A stretch of 64,000 nt of DNA from Thiomonas sp. X19 (GCF_900089495.1 NZ_LT605203.1:1884215-1948214), one strand, 5' to 3'. Shown: positions 31,634-40,169, numbered from the stretch's first letter. Numbers and translations are program-made. Notes: a model not told the origin generated them from the sequence alone.

Positions 31634-33130
31634 TCAGTGCCGAGTGTAACGGCGCAGCAGCTTGCGGCCGACCTCGGAGCCCAGTGTGTCCCAACGCAGC
31701 AACACTGCCAAACCCACGGTAAACAGCGCGCCTGCCAGCACTGCGGGCAGCGCCAGTGGCTGCATGCCGGAGGTGGAAGCGGGCGCCGCGTCAAGCAGCC
31801 AGCCCATGGCACCCAGCAGTGCCAGGGAGGCCAGCAACAAGCCGCTGTTGCGCAACTCGAAATCGTCGGTGCGGGTGCCCAGGCGTTGCCACAGCACGGC
31901 GGTGGCCACCAGATAGGCCGCGCCATAGGCGGCCAATGCCCGCCACCAGACGTCGGGCAGCCACCAGCCAAGGGCAAACAGCGCCAGCAGGCCGCAGCCA
32001 TAGCCCAGCACCTGGTCGGCGATGCGGCGGTGGCTGTTGAGCCGCGCCGCCAGCACCAGTTGCGCCGCCTGCAGTGGCAATAACGCCAGAATCCAGCGCA
32101 TGGATTGCACCACCTCGCCCTGATCGGCCGTGTTCATATGCCCCCAGCCGAACACCAGGCGCACGCCCAGCGGCGCAGCAAGCATGCCGCAGGCGCCGAG
32201 CAGCGCTGCCAGCAGCAGCATGGACTGCATCCACTGCCGCCCGCGCAGGCGTGCGCCTGCCGCGTCTCCAGCAGCTTCTGCCGCCGACAAACGGGCCAGG
32301 GCGAGCGCTGCAGCCACGGCGAACAGGGTATGCAGCGGCAACTCGCCGACGCGCTGGGCGTAATGGAACACGCCCAGGCGCCCGGGCCCGGCGCTTGATG
32401 CGAAGGCGCGCGCCGCCAGGGTGTAGAGCACCGTCAAGCCAGAGGCTGCCAGGGCCAGTGCGGCGGCCTGCAGTCCATTCGCGTCGGGCCAGAAGGGCGA
32501 GTTTGCCGACGGGGCATGTGGCAAGTTGGCAACGCGTCGCATCAGCGCCCACCTGGCGATGGCGGCGGCGACGATGCCGGCGGCAATCCAGCCGAATTGG
32601 TGCAAGCGCGCAGCCAGCACCAGCCCGGCGATGAGCACCAGATTGAACACCACGTGCCCGGCGTATTGCCACTGCAAGCGCCCTTGCGCCTGCAGTGCAG
32701 CCGCGCTCACCATGGCGACCGCACCGGCCGGCAAGGCCACCAGAGCCGCCAGTCCCAGGGTGTGGGCGGCCAGATGGGCGTCAACACCCACCAGCCCCGG
32801 CGCCAGCCAATGGGTGATGGGAGCCTGCAGCAGCCAACTCGCGAGCCCGGCGCCGGCAAAGGCCACCAACGCAAACCGGCTCCAGCGCGCAGCCTCGGCG
32901 GCAATGACCTCGGGCGCCCGTCCGGCCATGCGCGGCACCATCACCGCCGGCACTGCCGCCCCCCAGAGCAGCGAGACGGTGAAGTCCGGGTAGGACATGG
33001 CCACGAGCGCCGCATCCGCATGGCCGCTCAGGCCGAACTGGGTGGCGACCACGGCGTCGCGCAGCACGCCCAGCAGGCGGCTGGCGGCGAGCAAGAGCAG
33101 GCTGAAAGAAAAGACCCGTGCGATGGACAT
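31634..33130 (-). CDS. MurJ/MviN-family lipid flippase
   Basis: This 498-residue polytopic protein of the MOP superfamily has about 13-14 hydrophobic helices. It begins MSIARVFSFSLLLLAASRLLGVLRDAVVATQFG, with the RxLGxxRD pattern of MurJ-like proteins. Repeated AALQAQGRLQWQY and YAQRVGELPLHTLFAVAAA segments also fit. In a sugar cluster it probably flips the lipid-linked glycan rather than lipid II, an inference from context. The ATG at 33130 was preferred to an upstream TTG-like extension. It is the most promoter-proximal gene of the minus-strand locus. Confidence 0.8.
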   Translation of the reverse strand: MSIARVFSFSLLLLAASRLLGVLRDAVVATQFGLSGHADAALVAMSYPDFTVSLLWGAAVPAVMVPRMAGRAPEVIAAEAARWSRFALVAFAGAGLASWLLQAPITHWLAPGLVGVDAHLAAHTLGLAALVALPAGAVAMVSAAALQAQGRLQWQYAGHVVFNLVLIAGLVLAARLHQFGWIAAGIVAAAIARWALMRRVANLPHAPSANSPFWPDANGLQAAALALAASGLTVLYTLAARAFASSAGPGRLGVFHYAQRVGELPLHTLFAVAAALALARLSAAEAAGDAAGARLRGRQWMQSMLLLAALLGACGMLAAPLGVRLVFGWGHMNTADQGEVVQSMRWILALLPLQAAQLVLAARLNSHRRIADQVLGYGCGLLALFALGWWLPDVWWRALAAYGAAYLVATAVLWQRLGTRTDDFELRNSGLLLASLALLGAMGWLLDAAPASTSGMQPLALPAVLAGALFTVGLAVLLRWDTLGSEVGRKLLRRYTRH

Positions 33131-33283
33131 AGCCGCGCATTGTCGCTTCCATCCAGGCTGACAGTCCGCTTGAAACAACAGGATTGCGGCGCGCATCGGC
33201 CCGTGCCATCAGCACCTGGGTTCTTGGGGGATGGCTGACCCCAAACGACGCGTTTTCAGTTGTATATAATTGCCGTTTTGCTT

Positions 33284-33360
33284 GCGCCCGTAGCTCAGTT
33301 GGATAGAGTACTTGGCTACGAACCAAGGGGTCGTGGGTTCGAATCCTGCCGGGCGCACCA
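33284..33360 (+). tRNA. tRNA-Arg (ACG)
   Basis: The 77-base cloverleaf has acceptor arms GCGCCCG and CGGGCGC, a D-arm (GCTCAGTTGGATAGAGT) and the anticodon loop CTACGAA giving anticodon ACG. The T-arm is GGGTTCGAATCC, and CCA is encoded. A TATAAT box lies about 14 bases upstream. The integrase gene just downstream faces it, so the 3' end is the probable attachment site of the following element. Confidence 0.97.
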
Positions 33361-33378
33361 ATTTATTGCAATGAAATC

Positions 33379-33413
33379 AATGCCCTAGCGAAGTTGTTCG
33401 CTAGGGCATTTTT
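33379..33413 (+). terminator. Rho-independent terminator after tRNA-Arg
   Basis: ATGCCCTAGCGAA and its complement TTCGCTAGGGCAT flank a four-base loop and are followed by a T-run. The stem is 13 bp without mismatch. Confidence 0.92.
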
Positions 33414-33446
33414 CTTGGTTTGTCCAATTCACGAGGGGTTGTCCCA

Positions 33447-34529
33447 TTAGCGGAGCGGTTTGACCCGTTCTGGGCGGCGCCGATAGACACGCATTGTCGT
33501 GCGCTCATCGGCATGGGCGAGCAGTTGGCGGGCATGTGCAAGTGTCTCGGCATCACTCGCGCATTTCGCGCGCAGGTCATGCTCAGTGAACTTGGTTTTT
33601 ACCTTCGTTTCTGACAAGATGCGTTCCATGAAGCGCTGCCACATGGAGTCCCAGCCGTGGGCGTGGCCGCTCTCATCCACGTAGCTCTCGCCTCGGCGGT
33701 TGCAGAACAAGTGAGGGGAGAGCACCGGGCGCATGGCCTTGGCCATCTCGATGGCCGCACGCAACTCCGCTGACCATTCGATGATGAGCCGCTTGCCGGT
33801 AGTGTTTGCTGTCTTGCTCGGCTGGACGTGGATGCCATCCTCCTGGAAATCGGTCATTGTGAGACGCAGAAGGTCACCCCGGCGGAGGCCAGTGATCAGT
33901 TTGATACGCATATAGGCCTGGATCATCCCGACGCTGCCTTTCTTGCGAGTGGAAGGCAACGACAAAGATTCAATCACTTCCCAGTCCTCGATGTATCGGG
34001 TACGAGGACTCTCTCCTTCCAACCTGACTTCGAACTTGAACGGATGGCGGTCGATGTAGCCCCATTGCACCGCCTTCGTGAAGGCATGGGAAAGGACTTC
34101 GACCTCGCGATGTGCAACAACCCGACCACCTGTGACGCGGCCTTCAACGCTTTTGCTTTTGACGCTGCGTTTGTCTACGTACTTGTAGACCGTTTGAGGT
34201 TTTATCGCGGATATCGGTAGCGCCCCGAACACGGCGCGCAGCTTCTTGATTGCAAGTTGATTGCTTTCCTGGGTCTGCGGTGCCTTGGTCGGCACGACCT
34301 CCAGTGCGTAGCGGTCGAGAAGCTGACCGACCGATCTCACTTCGGGCGTGGAACCCAGACGCTCGGCCCAGATTCTGTAGGCCTCTGGAAGGGTTTTTCC
34401 GAGGCGGAATTGCTGTTTGCCTTCCCAAAGGTCTTCAAGACCAGGTGGGACGCTGTAGTAATAAGCACCGTGCCGATGCTTCCATCGTGCCGGCAAGCCG
34501 CGGTTTTCAGAATTGCGGGGGCGTGGCAT
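33447..34529 (-). CDS. int: Tyrosine-type site-specific integrase
   Basis: The 360-residue integrase inserts and excises the element at the tRNA-Arg. The N-terminal arm-binding and SAM-like core-binding domains lead to a catalytic domain. Box I arginine is in TGLRRGDLLRLT, the HxLR-like motif in TEHDLRAKCASD, and the histidine and nucleophilic tyrosine in LLAHADERTTMRVYRRR. It resembles phage-type integrases paired with DUF4224 proteins. The ATG at 34529 follows a GAAGAGG ribosome-binding site. Its 3' end is 87 bases from the tRNA. Confidence 0.93.
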   Translation of the reverse strand: MPRPRNSENRGLPARWKHRHGAYYYSVPPGLEDLWEGKQQFRLGKTLPEAYRIWAERLGSTPEVRSVGQLLDRYALEVVPTKAPQTQESNQLAIKKLRAVFGALPISAIKPQTVYKYVDKRSVKSKSVEGRVTGGRVVAHREVEVLSHAFTKAVQWGYIDRHPFKFEVRLEGESPRTRYIEDWEVIESLSLPSTRKKGSVGMIQAYMRIKLITGLRRGDLLRLTMTDFQEDGIHVQPSKTANTTGKRLIIEWSAELRAAIEMAKAMRPVLSPHLFCNRRGESYVDESGHAHGWDSMWQRFMERILSETKVKTKFTEHDLRAKCASDAETLAHARQLLAHADERTTMRVYRRRPERVKPLR

Positions 34530-34548
34530 TCCTCTTCCCCTTTAACGG

Positions 34549-34764
34549 TCAGATATTTTCCCAGGCCGGCTCAAGTTCAGCTTGGCGTCGTTGAGATATG
34601 GTGGCACCCAGATCGGCTTCAACGAATGATCGCGTTACGGTCGGAGTGCCGTCCGGACGCACACGATGTGGAATGCCCATGGATCGCAATGCCCGAATCT
34701 GGGCACTTGGGCGCATGCGCCCAGTCAGCTCTCGCAATTCGGCAGTGGTAAGGAACATATCCAT
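34549..34764 (-). CDS. DUF4224 protein, probable excisionase-like factor
   Basis: The 71-residue protein begins MFLTTAELRELTGR and contains a short winged-helix-like pattern ending in TVTRSFVEADLG, the DUF4224 family signature. Members are usually encoded immediately upstream of tyrosine integrases and are suspected recombination directionality factors. Here the gap to int is 19 bases on the same strand. Confidence 0.8.
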   Translation of the reverse strand: MDMFLTTAELRELTGRMRPSAQIRALRSMGIPHRVRPDGTPTVTRSFVEADLGATISQRRQAELEPAWENI

Positions 34765-34782
34765 AGTCTTGCCTTTCTTGCT

Positions 34783-35043
34783 TCAGGGGCCAATCGTTTG
34801 CTGTTGTTCCAACCGCCCCCAATGGGCCAACCCCTGCATGCAGGACGCGGTGAAGTCGCCATACAGCGCCACCGTGATCCACTGGCCGAGCGGCATGAAC
34901 ATCGTCAGTCCCATGGCATTGCCGATCAGCAAGAACCAGTAGCCCCGTCGATTGCGGCGCTTGATGAACGCATTGCCCACAACTGAGAGGCCCGTCAAGG
35001 CGACGTTCAGCGCAGTCACAACAGGGGTCACGCCAGTCTCCAT
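34783..35043 (-). CDS. Small two-helix membrane protein
   Basis: The 86-residue product has two hydrophobic segments, VVTALNVALTGLSVVGNAF and FLLIGNAMGLTMFMP, separated by KRRNRRGYW. It ends in a soluble tail. It resembles small YgjV/Imp-like element proteins only loosely. The ATG at 35043 was chosen because the conserved-looking hydrophobic part begins shortly after; no strong ribosome-binding site is seen. Function is unknown. Confidence 0.55.
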   Translation of the reverse strand: METGVTPVVTALNVALTGLSVVGNAFIKRRNRRGYWFLLIGNAMGLTMFMPLGQWITVALYGDFTASCMQGLAHWGRLEQQQTIGP

Positions 35044-35215
35044 CGGAACCCGGAGGGCATCTGAGCCGAGTCGTGTTGGTGCATTGCATGGATTCCGCCC
35101 GGCGTAGTCTTTTCGTGGATGCGCATTCCCGACCATCCCGTCTTTGTGTCTGAGCGAGGGCGCTGTATCCGCAGGTACGCCGCAAGCCACGGCAAGGCTG
35201 ATCTGCGTTGGGTCA

Positions 35216-35527
35216 TCATGTCCGATCCTCTTCGCACTCGTCCGCCATCTGCGCAAGGCAGCGCCCCAGCGCCCGCACGGCGTCGATGCCCATCGCCGCA
35301 TGGACGCGGTGGCCCAGCACCAGCAGCGAGGCGGCAACGCGCGCAGGCTCCAGATCCAGGGCGCTGTCCCCCCGTTGCCGCATCACCTGCTGCTGCGCCG
35401 TGATGACCGCCAGCGTCTGCCTGGCTTGCGTGGGCGTCGGCAACTGCCCCAGGCGCGCCATGGCCAGCACCCGCTGCGCCTGCTCCAACTGCTGCCGCTG
35501 GGCTTCGGGTGAGATCAGGGTGGTCAT
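35216..35527 (-). CDS. Hypothetical element protein
   Basis: The 103-residue product is Ala/Gln-rich and largely alpha-helical by composition (AQRVLAMARLGQLPTPTQAR). I recognise no domain. It starts at the ATG at 35527 and lies on the same strand as the integrase-proximal genes. It is likely real because of its clean start and position, but its role is unknown. Confidence 0.55.
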   Translation of the reverse strand: MTTLISPEAQRQQLEQAQRVLAMARLGQLPTPTQARQTLAVITAQQQVMRQRGDSALDLEPARVAASLLVLGHRVHAAMGIDAVRALGRCLAQMADECEEDRT

Positions 35528-35605
35528 GGTCAGGATTGAGGTTCTGAAACGTGGAACGTGGCGTCTGGTGCGAGGAGAAAGGAGGAATGAGGGCGACTCC
35601 GACCG

Positions 35606-35881
35606 TCAGAGCTTGCCCCCACCCAGCCCCCTCACGCCATACGCCCCGGCAGCCTCGCGGCAGTCATGGTCAGTCTGCAGCAAGGCCGCACCCTTGCCAT
35701 ACCGCTTCGTGCAGGCGTCCAGGGTGGTCTGGATGGCTGTTCGGTGCTGCAGAGACCAACCCACGTCGTGGCGGGTCCCGCCCGGCGCTTGAGTCATCTG
35801 CTGGGGAGTCTTGCCGCACCCAGCCAGCAAGGCCACTGCAGTCAGCCCGACAACGCCCAGGATGACGGCTTTCGAGGTCAT
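35606..35881 (-). CDS. Small lipoprotein, EexN/TrbK-like entry-exclusion candidate
   Basis: The 91-residue precursor has a signal peptide with the lipobox LLAGC, giving a lipid-modified Cys at residue 22. The mature part has a W followed by two spaced cysteines (DACTKRYG and HDCREAAGA). This Trp-Cys-Cys arrangement recalls EexN-type entry-exclusion lipoproteins of conjugative elements, which block uptake of the same element. The assignment is by pattern only. The start overlaps the upstream gene's stop as ATGA. Confidence 0.6.
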   Translation of the reverse strand: MTSKAVILGVVGLTAVALLAGCGKTPQQMTQAPGGTRHDVGWSLQHRTAIQTTLDACTKRYGKGAALLQTDHDCREAAGAYGVRGLGGGKL

Positions 35882-36081
35882 GAGGCTTCCTTCCTGCGGA
35901 TCGGCACACCCGACCCCTGGCTGGGTTCATCGTTCACCCGCGTAGCCCGGGCCTGCTGGCCGGCGGCATAGCCCTGGCGATACGCCAGCTTGCGCGCCAA
36001 CGCAGCCTGCGGCGGGCGCCCGGCCCAGCCATCACGCTCACCCACCAGGGCGTAGTCCACCGGGCATCGCCAGAACATCAT
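35878..36081 (-). CDS. Small basic protein, rmf-like in pattern
   Basis: The 67-residue product contains RKLAYRQGYAAGQQARA, a pattern shared with ribosome-modulation-factor-like proteins of mobile elements. No function can be assigned with confidence. It overlaps the following lipoprotein gene by four bases, so the two are coupled. A 12-base motif shared with the repressor promoter lies about 112 bases upstream of its ATG. Confidence 0.5.
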   Translation of the reverse strand: MMFWRCPVDYALVGERDGWAGRPPQAALARKLAYRQGYAAGQQARATRVNDEPSQGSGVPIRRKEAS

Positions 36082-36192
36082 GGCTGGTCCTCAGGCAAAG
36101 GCACAGCCACCGGTGCATGGCAGGCTGGGGTTGGGAGCGCGTGAAGGGGCTGCATGGTGTGCAAGGTAGCAGGAGATACGAATCCATGCAAT

Positions 36193-36204
36193 AGCACACG
36201 ATAC
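36193..36204. promoter_or_regulatory. Shared 12-base motif, site 1
   Basis: AGCACACGATAC occurs here, upstream of the gene starting at 36081, and again at 38184-38195 between the repressor and the replication operon. A common operator for the element's HTH repressor is plausible. The motif is not itself palindromic. Confidence 0.4.
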
Positions 36205-36296
36205 GATTGATGCAACAAGGTATTGCTGCCTCTCCGTATCGCGCTCCCATCGCCCCCCGGCAACGCCCCCTGCCACCCGGCTGATTCGGCCCCAGA

Positions 36297-37274
36297 CTAG
36301 TCGTCCAGCAGCGGAGCTTGCCTGGGCGCCGGGATCACCTCGATCTCGGTGGCCAGCATCAGCCGCGGTTTGCCGTTGCGATCGCACTCGTAGTCGCCCC
36401 GAATGCGCACCGTCTCCCCCAGCATCAGCTTGGCCCGGGTGTGGTCGATGGTGGCGACGCAGCGGATCGCCCCCACACCCTGCACCCCCCGCAGGTGGAA
36501 GCGTCCGGCGTCCAGGTCGATCTCGCGCACCTCGCCGACGAAGGCCCCGGTCTTGCGCTGCAGCAGGTCGGGCCGGCGGAGATAGTCGCGCAGCACGAGG
36601 CGTGCGCGCTTGGACAAGGCCGCGCTCTTCTCGCCCGGCGCGCCGACATTGACCGTCTCGATGTCCTGGCGCCCCGTGGGGGTCAACGACAGCAGCGTCT
36701 CCAGCAGGCTGTCGCGTTGCGCCGGGTCGGGGACCACGTCACGCAGGGCCGCGGTGCTGATGCGGTCCTCGCCGATCAGGCTGGAGGCGCGGGGCAGGCT
36801 GTGCACCGCCTCCCGGACGCTGCCGATCAGCGGCTCGTCCGCCACGGTGAACAAGGCCGAGACGACGGATTCGACCTTCACCCCGATGTACAAACTTCCT
36901 GGGGCCATCCCGGTGAGGCGTAGATCCAGGCCCCGCGACAAGCGCTTGGCATCGCGCTGCGCCAGATCGAACAGATTGCTCGAGAGTCGGCGCAGCGCCT
37001 TCTCGGCCGTGGTCACGACCCAGTTGAACGCGCCCAGGCGCAAGGCACCTTCGCGCAATGCCGGTCCTTGCGCATGCAGCACCAGATCCGACTGGTCCAT
37101 CACATGCGCCAGGGGGAGGCTGACACGGATGAGGTCCAGCAGCATCGCATGGCTGGCTGAGACCACCTGGGCCGGGGTGACCTGCATGCCCAGGCTCTGG
37201 GCGAACAGCCCCTCGGCCACCATGTTCTCCAGCACCGCGCGCAAGGACTGGTCTGCGTTGTCCGTCCAGTTCAT
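36297..37274 (-). CDS. Hypothetical protein of the element
   Basis: The 325-residue protein has no domain I recognise. Its N-terminal 120 residues look helical, and the C-terminal part is beta-rich (KTGAFVGEVREIDLDAGRFHL, VATIDHTRAKLML, VRIRGDYECDRNGK). That pattern would fit an OB-like or SH3-like fold. The ATG at 37274 overlaps the stop of the nucleotidyltransferase-like gene as ATGA, so the pair is translated together. Confidence 0.65.
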   Translation of the reverse strand: MNWTDNADQSLRAVLENMVAEGLFAQSLGMQVTPAQVVSASHAMLLDLIRVSLPLAHVMDQSDLVLHAQGPALREGALRLGAFNWVVTTAEKALRRLSSNLFDLAQRDAKRLSRGLDLRLTGMAPGSLYIGVKVESVVSALFTVADEPLIGSVREAVHSLPRASSLIGEDRISTAALRDVVPDPAQRDSLLETLLSLTPTGRQDIETVNVGAPGEKSAALSKRARLVLRDYLRRPDLLQRKTGAFVGEVREIDLDAGRFHLRGVQGVGAIRCVATIDHTRAKLMLGETVRIRGDYECDRNGKPRLMLATEIEVIPAPRQAPLLDD

Positions 37275-37726
37275 GGTCGCACCACCCTCAGGATGCCCTT
37301 GGGATCGCGCGGCTGCAGATTGAGCTCCGCCGCGCACTTGTCCCCAGCGTACTGAAAATACGCCGCAAAATCATGCGGAAGCATCGGGTGCCGGGCCCAG
37401 ACGTCGACGTGGTAGGCCGTCTTGATCGCATCGTGGCGCAGGCGCAGGGCCAGGCCCAAGCTCAGCGCGCGCACGTCGTCGATCCCCGCCAGGTCCACCA
37501 CCACGTCGATGTCGTCGGGCACCGCCTTGGCGCGGGTGAAGCTGCCGTCGATGTACAGCGGACAACCGAGATGCATCGGCACGATCTCCTCGGCCAGGAA
37601 GCGCAGGAACAGCCGCCAGAGGTGCTGGCGATGCGCGTTCCAGCAAAACTGATCCTGCACCTCGACCAAGGTGCAGTCCCACACGCCCGGAGGCAGCAAG
37701 GTGCGATCATCGAGCGCGGGGATCAT
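37271..37726 (-). CDS. Nucleotidyltransferase-fold protein, DUF6932-like
   Basis: The 151-residue protein carries the nucleotidyltransferase motif YIDGSFTRAKAVPDDIDVVVDL: a Gly-Ser followed by D-x-D spacing. This matches the DUF6932 type often found on mobile elements with a partner gene. It overlaps the repressor gene upstream and the next gene downstream. A toxin or modifying role with its neighbour is possible, but that is inference only. Confidence 0.65.
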   Translation of the reverse strand: MIPALDDRTLLPPGVWDCTLVEVQDQFCWNAHRQHLWRLFLRFLAEEIVPMHLGCPLYIDGSFTRAKAVPDDIDVVVDLAGIDDVRALSLGLALRLRHDAIKTAYHVDVWARHPMLPHDFAAYFQYAGDKCAAELNLQPRDPKGILRVVRP

Positions 37727-38156
37727 TCTCGATGAGCATGACGATGGCTTGGGCGATGTTCCGTCCTTCGGCAGGATTCAAGGCATAGGTGCTGAGCAGA
37801 TCGGCCACCGCCTTGCGCGTCGAGGGGGTGGCGTGCTGCAGCCGATCCCCGAGCTCGTCCATCAGGGCGGCCAGGGTGCGTGGCTTTTGCTGCGCGGTGG
37901 ACCGTGCCACCATCGCTGCTGCCCTTGGCACTGATCCCGCGGCATCCTGGCGATCGAACCAGCCCTGCATCCCGGCCAGGTCCTCGATGGCAAAGATGGT
38001 GTCCTCTTTGATTTTGCGCCGATTGCGCAGCATCTGACGGATGAAGCCGCCATTGCGATGCCCCAGCGCCCGCGCCAACGCCTCGGCGCTGCCGAACTGC
38101 GCGGCCGCTCCGCGCAGTCGTTCCAAACGCCAGACCTGCAAGGCATCTTCATCCAT
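37707..38156 (-). CDS. HTH protein, probable element repressor
   Basis: The 149-residue protein has an N-terminal helix-turn-helix-like segment (SAEALARALGHRNGGFIRQMLRNRRK) as in phage-type Cro/CI regulators. A C-terminal helical part follows (STRKAVADLLSTYALNPAEG). It is transcribed divergently from the replication operon at 38233, the typical repressor position. The ATG at 38156 was chosen because upstream extension runs into the divergent promoter. Confidence 0.7.
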   Translation of the reverse strand: MDEDALQVWRLERLRGAAAQFGSAEALARALGHRNGGFIRQMLRNRRKIKEDTIFAIEDLAGMQGWFDRQDAAGSVPRAAAMVARSTAQQKPRTLAALMDELGDRLQHATPSTRKAVADLLSTYALNPAEGRNIAQAIVMLIENDPRAR

Positions 38157-38183
38157 GAGCTCAACCCTAGCAAACAAAACGGA

Positions 38184-38195
38184 AGCACACGATAC
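38184..38195. promoter_or_regulatory. Shared 12-base motif, site 2, divergent promoter
   Basis: The same AGCACACGATAC as at 36193 lies 28 bases upstream of the repressor ATG and 38 bases upstream of the replication-gene ATG. The surrounding 76 bases are AT-richer than the neighbours, as expected for a divergent promoter. Confidence 0.45.
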
Positions 38196-38232
38196 TTGTA
38201 AACAGTAGCAAACGCAACTATGCTCCGCCGCC

Positions 38233-39411
38233 ATGACCTCTCTGACGTCCTTCCGCAGTGGTTTGGCTCCGGAACCCGGGCTCACTCCGGCCCTGGAGTC
38301 CCTGCCGGCGCCGCTGACGCCATCGGACTGCGATCTGCGCGGCATGCCCTTCCTGCCGCTGGACGTCGGGCGCTTGATGGACTCGGATCTGTTCGCACTG
38401 GCCACCGGCATGGAGTTCAAGGCGGCGGTGGCGTTGTGGTGCAAGGCCTGGACCCAGGTGCCTGCTGCCAGTCTTCCCGCGGATGACCGCATCCTGGCGT
38501 ATCTGGCCGGAGGGCTGACAACCGCGCGCTGGCGCCAGGTCCAGGCGGTGGCCTTGCGCGGCTGGATGGTCTGTGCCGATGAGCGGCTGTATCACCCCAT
38601 GCTGGCCGAGCTGGCGCTGGATGCGTGGGAGCGCGTGCGCGGATCCCTGGACGACGCCCGGCCCACGCGCCGGGTCAGCAGCAGTGCCGAGCGCATGCGT
38701 CGGCTGCGGGCGCGGCGCAATGAGGACAAGAACGCTGAACCATCGCCGCTGCAGGAGATCCCGCAGGACGGCCTCCAGCGGGACGCGTCACGGGTGACGC
38801 CGCCTGTGACGCCTGCTGTGACGCAAGCGGTGACGTCACCCAGCGTCACCGCCGTGACGGCCATGACGTCACCGGTGACGCCCCCCGCTCCAGACCTCAC
38901 CCCCAAAGACCAAGCTCAAGGGCAATCTCAAGCACAGACCGTGCGCGGGCGTGACGCGCCAGGTGACGTCACCTGTGACGCCCCACGTGACGCCCCACGT
39001 GACGCCCCACGTGACGCCTGCAAAGCGATGCGCGCGGCAGGTCTGGCCATGACCCAGCCCGCGCATCCCAAGCTCCTGGCCCTGCTCCGGGCTGGCATGA
39101 CCGTGCCGGAGCTGGCCGATGCCGCATCCACCGCAGTGGCCAAGGGCAAGTCCTTCGACTACGCGCTGGCCGTGGCCGAAGGTCGCCGCCGCGATGCCGT
39201 TCGTGCAGGGGGCTGGGCCGAGGCAGGGTCTGTGCGGGGGACCGGCCCGCCCGGGCTCACGCCGCAAGAACTCTCGCGCCGCGGTTCGCAGAGCCAGGTC
39301 AACCTGGCGTCGCTCAAAGCGCGGATTGAGCCCTCAGCACATGAGCCTGCAGTGAATGAACCCGTAGCGCATACATCCACCCCCAACATCCCGGAAGGAG
39401 CGTCCCCATGA
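38233..39411 (+). CDS. DUF1376-type replication-initiation-like protein
   Basis: The 392-residue protein has an N-terminal DUF1376-like domain (PFLPLDVGRLMDSDLFALATGMEFKAA and RWRQVQAVALRGWMV), common in phage and element replication proteins. A central low-complexity Val/Thr/Pro and Arg/Asp/Ala-Pro section and a C-terminal helical domain follow. The centre is encoded by a phased DNA repeat array described separately, recalling phage lambda O with its origin inside the gene. It is first in an operon of four ATGA-overlapping genes. Confidence 0.7.
   Translation: MTSLTSFRSGLAPEPGLTPALESLPAPLTPSDCDLRGMPFLPLDVGRLMDSDLFALATGMEFKAAVALWCKAWTQVPAASLPADDRILAYLAGGLTTARWRQVQAVALRGWMVCADERLYHPMLAELALDAWERVRGSLDDARPTRRVSSSAERMRRLRARRNEDKNAEPSPLQEIPQDGLQRDASRVTPPVTPAVTQAVTSPSVTAVTAMTSPVTPPAPDLTPKDQAQGQSQAQTVRGRDAPGDVTCDAPRDAPRDAPRDACKAMRAAGLAMTQPAHPKLLALLRAGMTVPELADAASTAVAKGKSFDYALAVAEGRRRDAVRAGGWAEAGSVRGTGPPGLTPQELSRRGSQSQVNLASLKARIEPSAHEPAVNEPVAHTSTPNIPEGASP
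38787..39015. repeat. 12-bp-phased GTGAC iteron-like array, putative origin
   Basis: GTGAC starts at 38794, 38806, 38818, 38830, 38854 and 38875, and again at 38951, 38963, 38975, 38987, 38999 and 39011. Most spacings are exactly 12. The inverse GTCAC occurs at 38787, 38835, 38845, 38868 and 38968, forming GTGACGTCAC palindromes at 38830-38839 and 38963-38972. The two blocks are read in different frames (Val-Thr versus Arg-Asp), so the DNA rather than the peptide repeat is conserved. Confidence 0.8.
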
Positions 39412-40169
39412 ACCTCAGCGACTTCGATCGTTTCCAGGCCCTGCTGGTGGCGGCCAGCGAGATCTACGACCGCGTCATCTCCGAAGGCGCCGGCTTGATG
39501 TGGTGGCAGTTGCTGCAGCCCTATGACGCCGACCGGGTCGAGACCGCCTTCCGCGGCCACTTCGCCGATCCGGACGCCGGGTGCTATTTCCCGAAACCGG
39601 CGGACATCGTCCGGCGCATCGACGGCACCAGGACCGACCGCGCCCTGCAGGCCTGGGGCAAGGTGCAGCAGGCCCTGCGCAGCGTCGGGGCCTACCGCGA
39701 CGTGGTGTTCGACGATGCGCTGATCCACCTGGCCATCGAGGACCAGGGCGGCTGGCCCAAGGTCTGTCGCACCCTGATCGATGAACTGTCCTATCTGCAG
39801 CACAAGTTCTGCGAGGCCTACCGCGCCTACGCTGCCCAGCCACCGTCCGATTACCCGGCCTTGCTGACGGGGGACGCCAATGCCTGGAACCGGCTGCAGG
39901 GCCGGGCGCTGCAGGCACCGGTGCTGATCGGCCATGCCGAGGCCGCAAGTCGGGTGCTGGCCCAGGGGGTGGGAGCGGGCATCCCCAGGCTGACCCAGGC
40001 CACGGCCGATCTGGCACGGCGGGCATTGGCCCCGTTGTTGACCCCGTTGTTGGCGCCGACGCTGGGGTCCATGCGTCAGGCGGCCGGGGGTGAACTGCAA
40101 GAGCCGTCTCAGGCCGTGTGTGCGGCGCAGCTGCGCCTGTTCAGCACCGACCAGGGAGCCCAGCGATGA
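39408..40169 (+). CDS. DUF6475-type protein, possible helicase loader
   Basis: The 253-residue protein begins NLSDFDRFQALLVAASEIYD and contains GCYFPKPADIVRRI and a WPKVCRTLIDELSYLQHKF stretch, the DUF6475 pattern seen after phage-like replication initiators. By position it may load the host helicase, like lambda P. The start overlaps the preceding stop as ATGA and the stop overlaps the ParB-like start. Confidence 0.65.
   Translation: MNLSDFDRFQALLVAASEIYDRVISEGAGLMWWQLLQPYDADRVETAFRGHFADPDAGCYFPKPADIVRRIDGTRTDRALQAWGKVQQALRSVGAYRDVVFDDALIHLAIEDQGGWPKVCRTLIDELSYLQHKFCEAYRAYAAQPPSDYPALLTGDANAWNRLQGRALQAPVLIGHAEAASRVLAQGVGAGIPRLTQATADLARRALAPLLTPLLAPTLGSMRQAAGGELQEPSQAVCAAQLRLFSTDQGAQR

Noticed and set aside
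33336..33360. Second copy of the tRNA-Arg 3' end (attR) in the window
   Set aside because: I looked for a repeat of the T-arm and acceptor sequence to the right of the integrase and saw none, so the far boundary of the element is not defined here.
38787..39015. Possible CRISPR or simple protein repeat
   Set aside because: Spacing is 12 bp with no unique spacers, and the peptide read from the two blocks differs while the DNA word is the same. An iteron-type array explains this better.
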